From the NCBI GenBank assembly GCA_025357635.1, contig JANXOV010000148.1, forward strand, positions 1-49,856: DNA of 49,856 nucleotides, read 5' to 3'. The notes beneath the pieces are model-generated. The model worked only from the letters and a program-made list of their open reading frames with translations, was not told where the DNA came from and did no database searches. A program made the position numbers and the translations under genes. The DNA is from Pseudomonadota bacterium. Lineage in GTDB: Bacteria > Pseudomonadota > Gammaproteobacteria > Steroidobacterales > Steroidobacteraceae. Every line of letters starts with the position of its first letter. Positions within the stretch are counted from its first letter, which is position 1. Shown here piece by piece: positions 1 through 10,114 of this stretch.

Positions 1-1
1 C

Positions 2-1231
2 AGCGCGGGCACCGGCGCGGGCACCGGCGCGGGCACCGGCGGTTTGCCGCGCGCGCCTTCGCCGCCCGCCCGTACGGAGCCGGGCGCGGACACCGAGTGC
101 GCCTTGCTGTACACCTCCGGCACCACCGGCAAGCCGAAGGGATGCCGGCTCAGCAATGACTATTTCCTGAATTGCGGCCGCTGGTACGCGGCGGTGGGTG
201 GCCTGTGCGCCGTGAGGCCTGGTATGGAGCGTGTCATCACGCCGTTGCCGCTCAGCCATATGAACGCCATGGCGTGTTCCACCATGATGGCAGTGCTCAG
301 CGGCGGCTGCATCGTGCAGCTGGACCGTTTTCACCCCGCGACCTGGTGGCAAAGCGTGCGTGAAAGCCGCGCCAGCATCGTTCACTACCTGGGCGTCATG
401 CCCGCCATGCTGTTGAGCACCGCAGCACGCGCCGATGACCGGCAGCATGCGGTGTGCTTCGGGTTTGGCGCCGGCGTCGATCCTGCGCATCATCGGGTGT
501 TCGAGGAGCGCTTCGGTTTTGCGCTGCTGGAGGCATGGGCGATGACTGAAACCGGCGCCGCGGCGACGATCATTGCCAATCGCGAACCACGTCATGTGGG
601 CGCCAAGTGCTTCGGCCGACCCGAAAGTTTTGTGCGCACGCGGCTCCTCGACGAGCAGGGTGCCGATGTGGCCGACGATGTGCCGGGCGAGCTGCTGGTT
701 CGAAGCGCGAGCCCCGAGCCGCGCCGGCATTTCTTTTCCGGCTACCTCAAAGACGATGCCGCGACGCAGGAGGCGTGGCAGGGCGGCTGGTTCCACACCG
801 GCGATGTCGTCCGGCGCGATGCGCAGGGGAGTCTGTATTTCGTCGATCGCAAGAAGAACGTGATCCGGCGCAGCGGCGAGAACATCTCCGCAGTCGAGGT
901 GGAAAGCGTTCTGAACCGGCACCCGCAGGTGCGCGCCGCGGCGGTCGCCGCGACCCCGGATCCTCTGCGCGGCGACGAAGTGCTGGCCTGCGTCGTGACG
1001 CATGATGCAGTTCCCGAATCGCAGCGCGCCGCGGTCGCCGCCGACATCGTCGTGTACGCGCTCAAGCAGCTGGCCTATTACAAGGCGCCTGGTTACGTTG
1101 CCTTCGTCGAGGCGCTGCCGCTGACGTTGTCGCAAAAGATACAGCGCGCTGCGTTGCGCGAGATGGCAATGCGCCTGCCGGCTCAGGCAAACTGCGTCGA
1201 CGTACGCGCCATGAAAAAACGGCAGGACTGA
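2..1231 (+). CDS. Acyl-CoA synthetase / AMP-dependent ligase (5' truncated by window edge)
   Basis: This is the C-terminal part of an ANL-superfamily enzyme that activates a carboxylic acid with ATP and transfers it to CoA. The visible part has the phosphate-binding motif YTSGTTGKPKG, the GWFHTGD core containing the ATP-ribose aspartate, the hinge DRKKNVIRRSGENIS, and a C-terminal LTLSQKIQR segment carrying the usual catalytic lysine. About 410 residues are visible against roughly 520-550 for the family, so some 120 N-terminal residues lie outside the window. A TTG at 44 could start a shorter frame, but the reading frame stays open to the window edge and the adenylation domain would lack its N-terminal part, so I read through. 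The stop is 2 bp from the next gene, an SDR oxidoreductase, which suggests one operon for acid activation and reduction. The substrate cannot be read; crotonobetaine- or feruloyl-type ligases are the nearest in style. Confidence 0.85.
   Translation, partial: SAGTGAGTGAGTGGLPRAPSPPARTEPGADTECALLYTSGTTGKPKGCRLSNDYFLNCGRWYAAVGGLCAVRPGMERVITPLPLSHMNAMACSTMMAVLSGGCIVQLDRFHPATWWQSVRESRASIVHYLGVMPAMLLSTAARADDRQHAVCFGFGAGVDPAHHRVFEERFGFALLEAWAMTETGAAATIIANREPRHVGAKCFGRPESFVRTRLLDEQGADVADDVPGELLVRSASPEPRRHFFSGYLKDDAATQEAWQGGWFHTGDVVRRDAQGSLYFVDRKKNVIRRSGENISAVEVESVLNRHPQVRAAAVAATPDPLRGDEVLACVVTHDAVPESQRAAVAADIVVYALKQLAYYKAPGYVAFVEALPLTLSQKIQRAALREMAMRLPAQANCVDVRAMKKRQD
3..38 (+). repeat. Three exact 12-bp tandem repeats coding an Ala-Gly-Thr-Gly linker
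   Basis: The unit GCGCGGGCACCG occurs three times head to tail and is cut by the window edge, so the copy number may be higher. In the reading frame of the acyl-CoA ligase it codes AGTG repeats just before the ATP-binding domain. It looks like a length-variable, flexible linker. Confidence 0.8.
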
Positions 1232-1233
1232 TC

Positions 1234-2043
1234 ATGCCTCATCGCGATGAAGAATTGACTCCTGGGAAAGCCACGGACCCGCACGTCGCAGACCCGCACG
1301 TCGCGAACGCGCATGTCGCGAACGCGCACGTCGCCGTCGTCACCGGCGGCAGCGCAGGGATCGGCTTGAGCATCTGCCAGCACCTGCTGGAGCGGGGCTA
1401 CGAGGTCATCTCACTGGCGCGCCGTCCGCCGCCCATCCGCCATGCGCGGCTGCATGGCATCGAAGTCGATCTGGCCGACCGCGAAGCAACCGCGGCCGTG
1501 GCCCGCGACATCGCCGCGCGCTTCTCGGTGACCACCTTCGTGCACAACGCCGGCATCATCAAGCCGGCGCTGCTGCCGGATGTGCGCCTGGAGGACCTGG
1601 ACATGCTGCTCGAGCTGCATCTGGGGTCGGCGCTGCAACTGACTCAGGCTTTCCTGCCCGCGATGCGCGAAAAGCACTTTGGCCGCATCGTGCTGCTGTC
1701 CTCGCGCGCAGCGCTGGGTCTTGCAACGCGCACGGCGTACTCAGCCACCAAGGCCGGCATGCTGGGCATGGCGCGCACCTGGGCGATGGAACTGGGCGCT
1801 GAGGGCATCACGGTGAACGTGGTCGCTCCAGGGCCCATCCGTACCGACATGTTCTACGATATCGTCGAGAAGAACAGCGACAAGGAGCGGTCGCTCGCCG
1901 CCGCCGTGCCCGTGAAGCGCCTGGGCGAGTCGGCAGACGTGGCGCGCGCGGTGTGTTTTTTCACCGAACCGGCCAACGGCTTTGTCACCGGACAGGTGCT
2001 GTATGTTTGCGGCGGCACCAGCATCGGCAGCCTGGTGCTATAG
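1234..2043 (+). CDS. SDR-family NAD(P)-dependent oxidoreductase
   Basis: This is a short-chain dehydrogenase/reductase of 269 residues. It has the TGGSAGIG nucleotide-binding glycine motif at about residue 38, the NAG motif near residue 107, the catalytic serine in LLSSRA and the YSATK active site. The PG-x-I-x-T-x-M segment after the active site and the FVTGQVLYVCGG C-terminus resemble 3-oxoacyl-ACP reductase-like members. The ATG at 1234 follows the stop of the acyl-CoA ligase by 2 bp, so the two are probably co-transcribed. The N-terminus is unusual: four pentapeptide repeats precede the first strand of the Rossmann fold. A shorter protein starting inside the repeats is possible but no better start codon is visible. 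The substrate is unknown. Confidence 0.88.
   Translation: MPHRDEELTPGKATDPHVADPHVANAHVANAHVAVVTGGSAGIGLSICQHLLERGYEVISLARRPPPIRHARLHGIEVDLADREATAAVARDIAARFSVTTFVHNAGIIKPALLPDVRLEDLDMLLELHLGSALQLTQAFLPAMREKHFGRIVLLSSRAALGLATRTAYSATKAGMLGMARTWAMELGAEGITVNVVAPGPIRTDMFYDIVEKNSDKERSLAAAVPVKRLGESADVARAVCFFTEPANGFVTGQVLYVCGGTSIGSLVL
1276..1335 (+). repeat. Four 15-bp tandem repeats in the SDR coding sequence
   Basis: Four near-identical 15-bp units encode DPHVA, DPHVA, NAHVA and NAHVA. The last unit runs straight into the VVTGG strand of the nucleotide-binding fold. SDR proteins normally start a few residues before that strand, so the repeat looks like a local expansion of the N-terminus. Confidence 0.85.
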
Positions 2044-2044
2044 G

Positions 2045-2599
2045 TCAATAGACCTTGATGCCGCCAAATTTCTCGCGGATGCGGCGCGCCAGCGCGGCAT
2101 AACCCAGACCGAACCCGGCGGCCAGACACAGCAGGCCGGCAATGACGATGAGTCCGATGGAATCACCGCGGTTGGGGGAAGGTACCGCTGCGGGCGCCGC
2201 CGATCTCAACGCGTCGAGTTCCCTCTGCTTCGCATCCAACTCTTGCTTGAGCGTTTCCAGCTCGCTGCGGGCAGCTGCCTCGGCCATGGCGGGCGTGCTG
2301 GACTTGATGCGCGCCAGCTCCGCCTCGAGCGATTTGAGGCGAATCGCGGCAGGCTCGTGCGCCGTCAGAAAGGAGGCCTTCACCCATCCGATCCTGTCGT
2401 TGCCCATGCTGACTTGTGCAAACTCGTCCTCGCGCACCAGCACCTCGACACTCGCACCGGAGTGCAGCGTCGCAAGACGCGAGCCCTGCTGGTTCTTTTC
2501 CGAATACACACCGAGGATCAGGTCGTCACTGACATAAGCGGTCTCGGCGCGCGCGGCGAGCGCGAACAAACCCAGCAGAATGATGCCCGGCGCTCTCAT
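2045..2599 (-). CDS. TIGR04211-type SH3 domain protein (YgiM-like)
   Basis: This 184-residue envelope protein has an N-terminal signal peptide (cleavage near LAARA-ET), a bacterial SH3 domain at about residues 20-85 containing GSRLATLHSG and RIGWVKASF, a coiled-coil stretch at about 88-135, and one membrane helix near the C-terminus (IGLIVIAGLLCLAAGFGLGY) followed by a basic tail. That order is typical of the TIGR04211/YgiM family, which is anchored in the inner membrane with its SH3 domain in the periplasm. Its function is not established; SH3b domains often bind cell wall. Its ATG overlaps the stop of the upstream oligopeptidase gene by 4 bp, so translation is probably coupled. Confidence 0.85.
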   Translation of the reverse strand: MRAPGIILLGLFALAARAETAYVSDDLILGVYSEKNQQGSRLATLHSGASVEVLVREDEFAQVSMGNDRIGWVKASFLTAHEPAAIRLKSLEAELARIKSSTPAMAEAAARSELETLKQELDAKQRELDALRSAAPAAVPSPNRGDSIGLIVIAGLLCLAAGFGLGYAALARRIREKFGGIKVY

Positions 2600-4611
2600 G
2601 CGGCAATGCCGGTCTGGCGCAGCAGCGGCCGCACATCCGGGGCGCGGCCGCGGAATTCCACGAATGCCTCCATCGCATCGCGGCTGCCGCCGCGCGACAG
2701 GATGGCGTCGACGAAACGCTTGGCAGTGCCCGCATCGAACACGCCGGCTTCCTCAAAGGCTTCGAATGCATCCGCCGCGAGCACCTCCGCCCACTTGTAA
2801 CTGTAGTAACCGGCCGCATAGCCCCCGGCGAAAATATGCGCGAAGCTGGAGGCCAGGCGGTTGAAGGGCGCCGCGGGCACAATGGCCACACGCTTGCGCA
2901 CGTCGGCGAGGATGTCCTGCACGCGGGCGCCGGCGGCGGGGTCGAACTTCACGTGCAGCTCGAAATCGAAACACGCCAGCTCCAGCTGCCGTACGGTGTC
3001 GAGCGCGGCGCCGAATGTGCGCGTGCCCAGCAACTGCTCCAGCATTCGCGCCGGCAGCGGTTCCCCACTGTCCACGTGCGCTGATATCAGCGGCAGCACT
3101 TCGGTGCGCCACGCAAAATTTTCCATGAACTGGCTGGGCAGCTCCACGGCATCCCAGGGAACGCCGTTGATGCCGGCGACGCTGGGATAGGACACCCGCG
3201 TCAGCATGTGATGCAGACCATGCCCGAATTCGTGGAACAACGTGGTGACTTCGTCGTGTGTCAGCAGCGAGGGCCTGCCGTTGACGGGCGCAGTGAAGTT
3301 GCATACCAGCTGCGCGATCGGCAGCGCCGCACCGCTGGGCAGCGACTTGCGTACCACACATTCATCCATCCACGCGCCGCTGCGCTTTTCGCCCCGCGAG
3401 TACGGATCCAGATAGAACCCGGCGAACGCATTGCCGGCGGAATCAACAAGATCGTAATAGCGCACGCTGGGATGCCATACGCCGGCGGGGCGCTCCTCGA
3501 CGCGGACCCCGTACAGCCGCTCGACCAGCGCGAACAGACCGCTGAGCACCTTGGGCAGCGGAAAATACGGCCGCAGCGCCTCCTGAGAGACCTTGAAGCG
3601 GCTTTCTTTCAAGCATTCGGTGTAGTAGGCCACGTCCCACGCCGAGAGCTTGCGTCCGGCAAAACTCTCCAGGTCCTCGAAATCGCGAGCGGCCGCAAAC
3701 CGGCACCGTCGCGCCAGATCGTCCAGGAAATCCAGCACTTGTGCGCTGTTCTTGGCCATGCGTGTGGCCAGCGCAAAATCCGCGTAGCTGCTGAAGCCCG
3801 CCAGCGTCGCGGCTTCGTGCCGCAGCGGCATGATCTTCTCGATCAACGGACCGTTGTCGAATTTGCCCGCGGTCGGTCCGGTGTCCGAGGATCGGGTCAC
3901 CCAGGCTTCGTAGATGTCGCGCCGCAGTTGCTCGTTCTGTGCGCTGGTCATGATGGTCGTGTAGGTGGGTTGATCCAGTTTGAACAGCCAGCCGGGCTGC
4001 TTGGCTTCGCGCGCGTCCGCGGCGGCGCGTTCGATCGCGTTCTGCGGCAGTCCGGCGAGTTCCGATTCAGTGCTGACACTTCGTGTGTACGCGCGCGCCG
4101 AGTCCAGGACATTTTCGGAAAACTTGCTCGACAGCTGCGCCAATAGCTGCATGACTTCGCGATAGCGCGTCTTGTGCTCTTCGGGCAGGTCCACGCCGGC
4201 AAGACGGAAGTCTCGCAGCGCATTCTCCAGCAGCTTGCGCTGCGCCGGCTCCAGGCTTGCGCCTTCCCGTTCCAGCACGCTGCGGTAGCCTGCGCAAAGT
4301 GCCGCGTTCTGCCCCAATTCCGAGGCGTAGTCTGTGAGCAGCGCAATGCAGGCGTTATAGGCCTCGCGCATGGCGTCGGAATTGGCCACCGCGTTGAGGT
4401 GGCCGATCGGACTCCATACCCGGCTCAAGCGGTGCCCCAGCTCTTCCACTGGCTCGACCAGCGAATCAAAGCTCGGGTTTTCCTGCTGCACCAGGCGAGC
4501 CAGTTCAGCGCGGTTGTGCGCCAGCACCTCTTGTAATGCGGGCAGCGCGTGCGCGGGCTGAATGCGTTCGAATGCCGGCAGCGAGCGGAAATCTAGCAGC
4601 GGATTTGTCAT
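2596..4611 (-). CDS. prlC: Oligopeptidase A (M3 family zinc metallopeptidase)
   Basis: This cytoplasmic zinc endopeptidase degrades short peptides, including cleaved signal peptides. The protein is 671 residues, close to the usual 680. The zinc motif HEFGH lies at residues 460-464 and the third ligand glutamate is probably Glu490 in DAVELPSQ. The C-terminal block GGYAAGYYSYKWAEVLAADAF is characteristic of PrlC/thimet oligopeptidases. The frame starts with ATG at 4611 and ends 4 bp inside the SH3 protein gene downstream. A 41-bp gap separates it from the GIDE-domain gene upstream on the same strand. Confidence 0.95.
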   Translation of the reverse strand: MTNPLLDFRSLPAFERIQPAHALPALQEVLAHNRAELARLVQQENPSFDSLVEPVEELGHRLSRVWSPIGHLNAVANSDAMREAYNACIALLTDYASELGQNAALCAGYRSVLEREGASLEPAQRKLLENALRDFRLAGVDLPEEHKTRYREVMQLLAQLSSKFSENVLDSARAYTRSVSTESELAGLPQNAIERAAADAREAKQPGWLFKLDQPTYTTIMTSAQNEQLRRDIYEAWVTRSSDTGPTAGKFDNGPLIEKIMPLRHEAATLAGFSSYADFALATRMAKNSAQVLDFLDDLARRCRFAAARDFEDLESFAGRKLSAWDVAYYTECLKESRFKVSQEALRPYFPLPKVLSGLFALVERLYGVRVEERPAGVWHPSVRYYDLVDSAGNAFAGFYLDPYSRGEKRSGAWMDECVVRKSLPSGAALPIAQLVCNFTAPVNGRPSLLTHDEVTTLFHEFGHGLHHMLTRVSYPSVAGINGVPWDAVELPSQFMENFAWRTEVLPLISAHVDSGEPLPARMLEQLLGTRTFGAALDTVRQLELACFDFELHVKFDPAAGARVQDILADVRKRVAIVPAAPFNRLASSFAHIFAGGYAAGYYSYKWAEVLAADAFEAFEEAGVFDAGTAKRFVDAILSRGGSRDAMEAFVEFRGRAPDVRPLLRQTGIAA

Positions 4612-4652
4612 TGGGAAAGCTTAACAGAAGGCACCGGCGGCGCACCCGCCTC

Positions 4653-5564
4653 TCAGGTCCTTTCGAGCATCCAGGTGAGCGCCATGAGCGCAATCAGAAA
4701 CCCGCCGATGCCGCCAGCCGCTCGCAGGCCGAAACGGCGCGCCAGGCTGTCGGCATCGCCCGCCGCCAGCAGGAACGACCGTCCGTCGCCTGGGTGCGAC
4801 AGCATGTTGATGGTCGGCGCGGCAGGCTGCATCAGCGTCTCACGCTGCACCTGCTCGCGCGCCTCTTCGCGCGCAGCATCCCACTCACGGCCGCTTAACA
4901 TCCCGTCGCCGTCGGCGTCAAAGTGCTGCAACAGAGTTTCCTGGTCGCGCTTCCATTCCCGCAGCAACTGCAGCGTCGCCGCGTCGAGGTCCACCTCCGT
5001 CACGCCGCCGACGCTGCGAAAGGAGCCGATCGCGTACAGCGGTGCGCCGACGTCCATGCGATGTTCGGTGTAGCGAAAGTTGCCCCTCATCAGCACATCG
5101 GCGACCCGGCCGAGAAGCGAGGTTTCGCCCGGGATTCGCACATCCGCCTGTCGCGTTGAGCCGTACCATACGGTCTTCTCCACCGCGAAAACCTGCGCGC
5201 CACGGGGGTCGATCAGGCAGCGGCCGGTGCCGTCATCGAGATAGAAAAAGCTGCTGCTCGTGCCTCGATCGATGGTGCTCCAGGAACGCGAGCGCCGCAT
5301 CGATCGTACTTCCTCGATTTTGTAAGACCACCAGGTGCACGGCAGCCGTGTCAGGGGCCCACGCGTCTGCACGCCTGGCGCCAGCACGCCGCGGCCGTCA
5401 AGCTCGACATAGCCCTGCGCGGCGGAGCGCACACGCGAGGTGGGTGTGTCGCGAACCGCGCGCCCATTGCGCCAGGATTTGAATGCGTACCACAGGCAAT
5501 ACAGCGCCGCTGCGCCGAATGCGAGCTCCAGGAGCCAGCGATTAAGCTGATCGCCGTCGCGCAT
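4653..5564 (-). CDS. GIDE-domain membrane protein with an EF-hand loop
   Basis: This 303-residue protein has a membrane helix near residues 11-28, a GIDE-type domain (about 40-205, with GRGVLAPGVQTRGPLTR and the CTWWSYKIEE strand) and a C-terminal membrane helix at about 284-301. GIDE domains are known from the eukaryotic mitochondrial E3 ligase MUL1; bacterial members lack the RING finger, as here, so ubiquitin ligase activity should not be assumed. Residues 216-227 form a perfect EF-hand loop (D-x-D-x-D-G-x-L-x-x-x-E), which suggests calcium binding between the domain and the second helix. The gene ends 41 bp before prlC and lies 18 bp downstream of lemA; the LemA-GIDE pairing is common and suggests a shared membrane role. 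Confidence 0.8.
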   Translation of the reverse strand: MRDGDQLNRWLLELAFGAAALYCLWYAFKSWRNGRAVRDTPTSRVRSAAQGYVELDGRGVLAPGVQTRGPLTRLPCTWWSYKIEEVRSMRRSRSWSTIDRGTSSSFFYLDDGTGRCLIDPRGAQVFAVEKTVWYGSTRQADVRIPGETSLLGRVADVLMRGNFRYTEHRMDVGAPLYAIGSFRSVGGVTEVDLDAATLQLLREWKRDQETLLQHFDADGDGMLSGREWDAAREEAREQVQRETLMQPAAPTINMLSHPGDGRSFLLAAGDADSLARRFGLRAAGGIGGFLIALMALTWMLERT

Positions 5565-5582
5565 GGTGGCGAAGGGGCGGTT

Positions 5583-6155
5583 TTAGCCGGCGAACAGCGC
5601 GCCGACATTCACGTCGCGTTTTTCGTCGGTGGAGAATTCCAGCAACTGCGCCGCGCCAAAGCTGAACGAGCTTGCGATCAATGCGTCGGGAAAGACCTTG
5701 ATGCGGATGTTATTCAAGTTAACCTGATCATTGTAGAACTCGCGGCGGTCGGCGATGCATTCTTCCAGCCCGGTGATGCGTGTCTGCAGGTGCCGGAAGG
5801 TTTCATCGCTCTTGAGCTGCGGATAGTTCTCGGCAACGGCGAACAGCCGACCGATGCCACTGCGCAGCTGTTGCTCGGCAGCACCGACCGCGGCGACATT
5901 GCCGCTGCCGCTGGCCTGGAACACGGCATTGCGCGCGCGCATGACCTTTTCAAGCGTTTCCTGCTCGAATTGCATGTAGCGCTTGCAGGCATCGATGAGC
6001 TTGGGCAGTTCGTCGTGCCGCTGTTTCAACAGCACGTCTATGTTGGCCCAGGCGACTTTGACGCCCTCGCGCAAACCCACCAGGGCGTTGTAGATGCCGA
6101 TCATGTAAACGATGCCGACCACCACGAGCGCCAGCACGACGACGAAGCCGATCAT
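5583..6155 (-). CDS. lemA: LemA family protein
   Basis: This 190-residue protein has one N-terminal membrane helix (about residues 2-24) followed by a helical domain with the family hallmarks [38 protein letters not shown] and the terminal [12 protein letters not shown]. LemA proteins are membrane-anchored helical bundles of unsettled function, often coupled to GIDE or TPM-domain partners. Here the GIDE gene follows by 18 bp; no TPM gene is in view. The start ATG at 6155 faces gor, leaving a 74-bp divergent promoter region. Confidence 0.93.
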   Translation of the reverse strand: MIGFVVVLALVVVGIVYMIGIYNALVGLREGVKVAWANIDVLLKQRHDELPKLIDACKRYMQFEQETLEKVMRARNAVFQASGSGNVAAVGAAEQQLRSGIGRLFAVAENYPQLKSDETFRHLQTRITGLEECIADRREFYNDQVNLNNIRIKVFPDALIASSFSFGAAQLLEFSTDEKRDVNVGALFAG

Positions 6156-6229
6156 TGTTTTGTCCTCGAATCCTTAAGGGGCCTTGCACACGGATCAAGT
6201 ATATCATTGTGCCAATCCGGCTCTTTGCG

Positions 6230-7591
6230 ATGGAGTTCACAGTGAGTGCGCAGCACTACGATCTGATTGTCATTGGCGGCGGCAGCGGCGGTCTGGCCTG
6301 TGCACAGCGCGCGGCCGAGTACGGCGCCAAAAGCGTTGTCATCGAGTCCGGTCGGCTCGGCGGCACCTGTGTCAATGTCGGCTGCGTGCCGAAGAAGATC
6401 ATGTTCAATGCGGCCAGCGTCGCCGATTCGCTGGAAGATGCCGCGGGGTTCGGCTTCGAGTCGCCGTCGGCGCAGATCAACTGGGCCGCCTTCAAACAAG
6501 GACGCGACGCCTACGTGCTGCGTCTGAACGGCATCTACGAGCGCAACCTCGCCGGCAAGAAAGTCGAGTATGTCGTCGGCCGCGCCAGCTTCCTCGACGC
6601 CGGAACGGTGGAGGCGAACGGACGGCGCTTCAGTGCGCCGAACATCCTGATCGCCACCGGCGGTAAACCTGCGCTGCCAATGCTGCCGGGCGCTGAACTG
6701 GGCATCAGCTCGGACGGAGTTTTTGATCTCGACCGCCGGCCGTCGCGCATCGCGGTGGTGGGCAGCGGTTACATCGCCTGCGAGTTCGCCGGCGTGTTCG
6801 CCTCGCTCGGCAGCGAGGTGCAACTGTTCATCCGCAAGAGTCAGGTGCTCGGCAGCTTCGATCCCATGCTGGGCAAGGAGTTGATGCGCGAGATGCGCAA
6901 GTCCGGCATCGCCATCCAGGAACAGGTCATTCCCCGGGCGCTGCTCAAGGAAGAAGGCGGCATCACGTTGCTCAGCTCGGAGGAACAGCGCTTTCAAGGA
7001 TTCGATTGCGTGCTGTGGGCCGTCGGGCGCTGCTCGGATCACCATGGACTGGGACTCAACCGCGCCGGCGTGCATGTCGATGCGCAGGATTTCATCCTCA
7101 CCGATGCATACCAGGCCACCAATGTGCCGGGCATTTACGCCGTGGGCGATGTGGCCGGGCGCGCGCCGCTGACGCCGGTGGCAATTGCCGCGGGCCGGCG
7201 CTTGAGCGACCGGCTGTTTGGCGGCAAGCAGGATCGAAAGCTGGACTACTCACTGATACCCACCGTGATCTTTACCCATCCGCCCATCGGCACAGTGGGG
7301 CTCACGGAGCCGCAGGCGCGCGCCGCGCATGGCGACAACGTAAAGATCTATTCCAGCAGCTTCGTATCGATGTACTACGCGCTGACTGAACGCAAGCCGC
7401 GAACTGAAATGAAGCTGATCTGCGCGGGGGCGGAGGAAAAAATCGTCGGCTGCCATATCCTGGGTCTGGGGGCAGACGAAATGCTGCAAGGATTTGCGGT
7501 GGCCATCCGCATGGGCGCCACCAAGCGCGATTTCGACGACACCCTGGCCATTCATCCGACGAGCGCCGAAGAGCTCGTCACCATGCGCTGA
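6230..7591 (+). CDS. gor: Glutathione-disulfide reductase
   Basis: This flavoprotein reduces oxidised glutathione with NADPH. It has the N-terminal FAD motif IVIGGGSGG, the redox-active pair GGTCVNVGC (Cys47 and Cys52), the second dinucleotide motif [13 protein letters not shown], the ATG/GD FAD contacts ([16 protein letters not shown]), and the C-terminal [11 protein letters not shown] with the catalytic histidine-glutamate. From the ATG at 6230 the product is 453 residues, which matches the family. An in-frame start at 6155 would add 25 residues with no homology and overlap lemA, so I rejected it. It is transcribed divergently from lemA and lies 12 bp before a gamma-carbonic anhydrase gene. 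Confidence 0.95.
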   Translation: MEFTVSAQHYDLIVIGGGSGGLACAQRAAEYGAKSVVIESGRLGGTCVNVGCVPKKIMFNAASVADSLEDAAGFGFESPSAQINWAAFKQGRDAYVLRLNGIYERNLAGKKVEYVVGRASFLDAGTVEANGRRFSAPNILIATGGKPALPMLPGAELGISSDGVFDLDRRPSRIAVVGSGYIACEFAGVFASLGSEVQLFIRKSQVLGSFDPMLGKELMREMRKSGIAIQEQVIPRALLKEEGGITLLSSEEQRFQGFDCVLWAVGRCSDHHGLGLNRAGVHVDAQDFILTDAYQATNVPGIYAVGDVAGRAPLTPVAIAAGRRLSDRLFGGKQDRKLDYSLIPTVIFTHPPIGTVGLTEPQARAAHGDNVKIYSSSFVSMYYALTERKPRTEMKLICAGAEEKIVGCHILGLGADEMLQGFAVAIRMGATKRDFDDTLAIHPTSAEELVTMR

Positions 7592-7603
7592 AGAGTTGCG
7601 GAT

Positions 7604-8167
7604 ATGAGCATCAGAACGTATCAGGGAGTCGCGCCGCAGCTGGGCGAACGGGTCTACGTCGACGAAAGCGCGCTGGTCATCGGCCACGTTCGCATGGGTC
7701 ACGACTCCTCCATCTGGCCATTCGCGGTCGCGCGCGGCGATGTCAACCGCATTCAGATCGGCGAGCGCACCAATATCCAGGATGGCAGCGTCCTGCATGT
7801 GGTGCACGCAGCGCCTCACAACAACGGCGGCATCCCACTCATCATCGGCGATGACGTCACCGTCGGACACAAGGCCATGCTGCATGCCGCCAGCATCGGC
7901 AATCGCTGTCTCATCGGCATGGCCAGCGTCGTTCTGGACGGTGCGGTGGTCGAGGACGAAGTCATCGTCGGCGCCGGCGCCGTGGTGCCGCCCGGCAAGC
8001 GCCTGGAGTTCCGCGGCCTGTATGTGGGAAACCCCGCGCGGCGGCTGCGTGAGCTGAAGCAGTCGGACATCGACGCACTGCTGTACAGCGCGCGCCACTA
8101 CGTGCAGGTGAAGGAGCTGCACCGCGCCGATCAGGCTTTGCGCGTCAGGGCTTCCAGGACCGAATGA
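7604..8167 (+). CDS. Gamma-carbonic anhydrase family protein (YrdA-like)
   Basis: This 187-residue left-handed beta-helix protein is built from hexapeptide repeats. It carries the family blocks GDVNRIQIGERTNIQDGSVLH, the histidine in VGHKAMLHAA, and ASVVLDGAVVEDEVIVGAGAVVPPG. These supply the trimer-interface metal histidines of gamma-class carbonic anhydrases. YrdA-type members bind zinc, but physiological carbonic anhydrase activity is often not shown. It follows gor by 12 bp and probably shares its transcript. Its 3' end overlaps the end of the convergent aroE gene by 37 bp. Confidence 0.92.
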   Translation: MSIRTYQGVAPQLGERVYVDESALVIGHVRMGHDSSIWPFAVARGDVNRIQIGERTNIQDGSVLHVVHAAPHNNGGIPLIIGDDVTVGHKAMLHAASIGNRCLIGMASVVLDGAVVEDEVIVGAGAVVPPGKRLEFRGLYVGNPARRLRELKQSDIDALLYSARHYVQVKELHRADQALRVRASRTE

Positions 8168-8970
8168 GTGTCGGGGCGCACACCGCGCCACAAATAAAAC
8201 GATTCCGCGGCCTGTTCCACCAGCATGCCCCATCCTTTGCAGACGCGCGCCGCGTACAGTGACTTTGCCCACAGCGTGAATGGCGTGTGGCCGCGGCCGT
8301 AGGCCAGGTCGTAGCAGACGCTGTCCTCGCTCACCAGGCCTGCCGGCATTTCCGGCATCTGTCCCTGCAGGCTGGCCGAGGTGGCGTTCACGATCAGATC
8401 ATAGGGCGGACCCTGCACGTCCTTGAACTCGCATGCCTGGATGTCGTACAGGTCCCGGAAGGCGGCGGCGAGAGTGCGCGCTCGCACCGGCGTGCGGTTG
8501 GCGATGACCAGCGCCGCGGGCTGCGTGTCGATCAGCGGCGCCAGAATGCCGCGCGTCGCGCCGCCGGCGCCGAGGATCAACAGGCGTTTGTGCGCCAGTT
8601 CCAGACCGAGGTTGTCCTGCAGGTCGCGGATCAGGCCGATGCCGTCGGTGTTGTCGCCCAGCAGAGAGTTGTCCTTTTGCAGCACAATGGTGTTGACCGC
8701 CTGCGCGCGCGTGGCGCGCGCGGTCATCTCATTCACCAGTTCCGCCGCCGATTCCTTGTGCGGCAGCGTGACGTTGACTCCTCTGAGGCCGCTGGTGAAC
8801 AGCCGCAGGGCCTCTCGCCGGAAGTCGGCGGGCTCGATGTCGTAGAGCCGGTAGGTGAGGTTCTGAGCGCATTCCTTGGCGAACATGCCGTGAATGAACG
8901 GCGACCAGCTATGCGCGATCGGGTGGCCGACCACGCCATACTGATCCGGCTTGTCCTGGAGCTTCGCCAA
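8131..8970 (-). CDS. aroE: Shikimate dehydrogenase
   Basis: AroE reduces 3-dehydroshikimate to shikimate with NADPH in aromatic amino-acid synthesis. The 279-residue protein has the substrate-site motif GHPIAHSWSPFIH, the catalytic lysine in NVTLPHKESA, the DNTDG motif with the catalytic aspartate, the GAGGATRGI nucleotide loop, and the NRT segment that reads the NADP phosphate. It lies 3 bp downstream of hemB on the same strand, so the two are probably co-transcribed. The last 37 bp overlap yrdA on the other strand. Confidence 0.95.
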   Translation of the reverse strand: MAKLQDKPDQYGVVGHPIAHSWSPFIHGMFAKECAQNLTYRLYDIEPADFRREALRLFTSGLRGVNVTLPHKESAAELVNEMTARATRAQAVNTIVLQKDNSLLGDNTDGIGLIRDLQDNLGLELAHKRLLILGAGGATRGILAPLIDTQPAALVIANRTPVRARTLAAAFRDLYDIQACEFKDVQGPPYDLIVNATSASLQGQMPEMPAGLVSEDSVCYDLAYGRGHTPFTLWAKSLYAARVCKGWGMLVEQAAESFYLWRGVRPDTHSVLEALTRKA

Positions 8971-8973
8971 GCC

Positions 8974-10041
<1,068 letters not shown>

Positions 10042-10114
10042 TTACTATTCCGGTTCCAGCCCTCACACCGACGTGCGCAGGGCCTTTTGGGCGTCCCAAC
10101 GGCAAGTGTTATAC

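Noticed and set aside
1276-1335. Tandem repeats as a possible CRISPR array
   Set aside because: The units are contiguous, coding and only 15 bp long, with no spacers.
7250-8272. A 340-codon minus-strand frame across gor and the carbonic anhydrase gene
   Set aside because: Antisense to clearly identified genes, with no recognisable domain.
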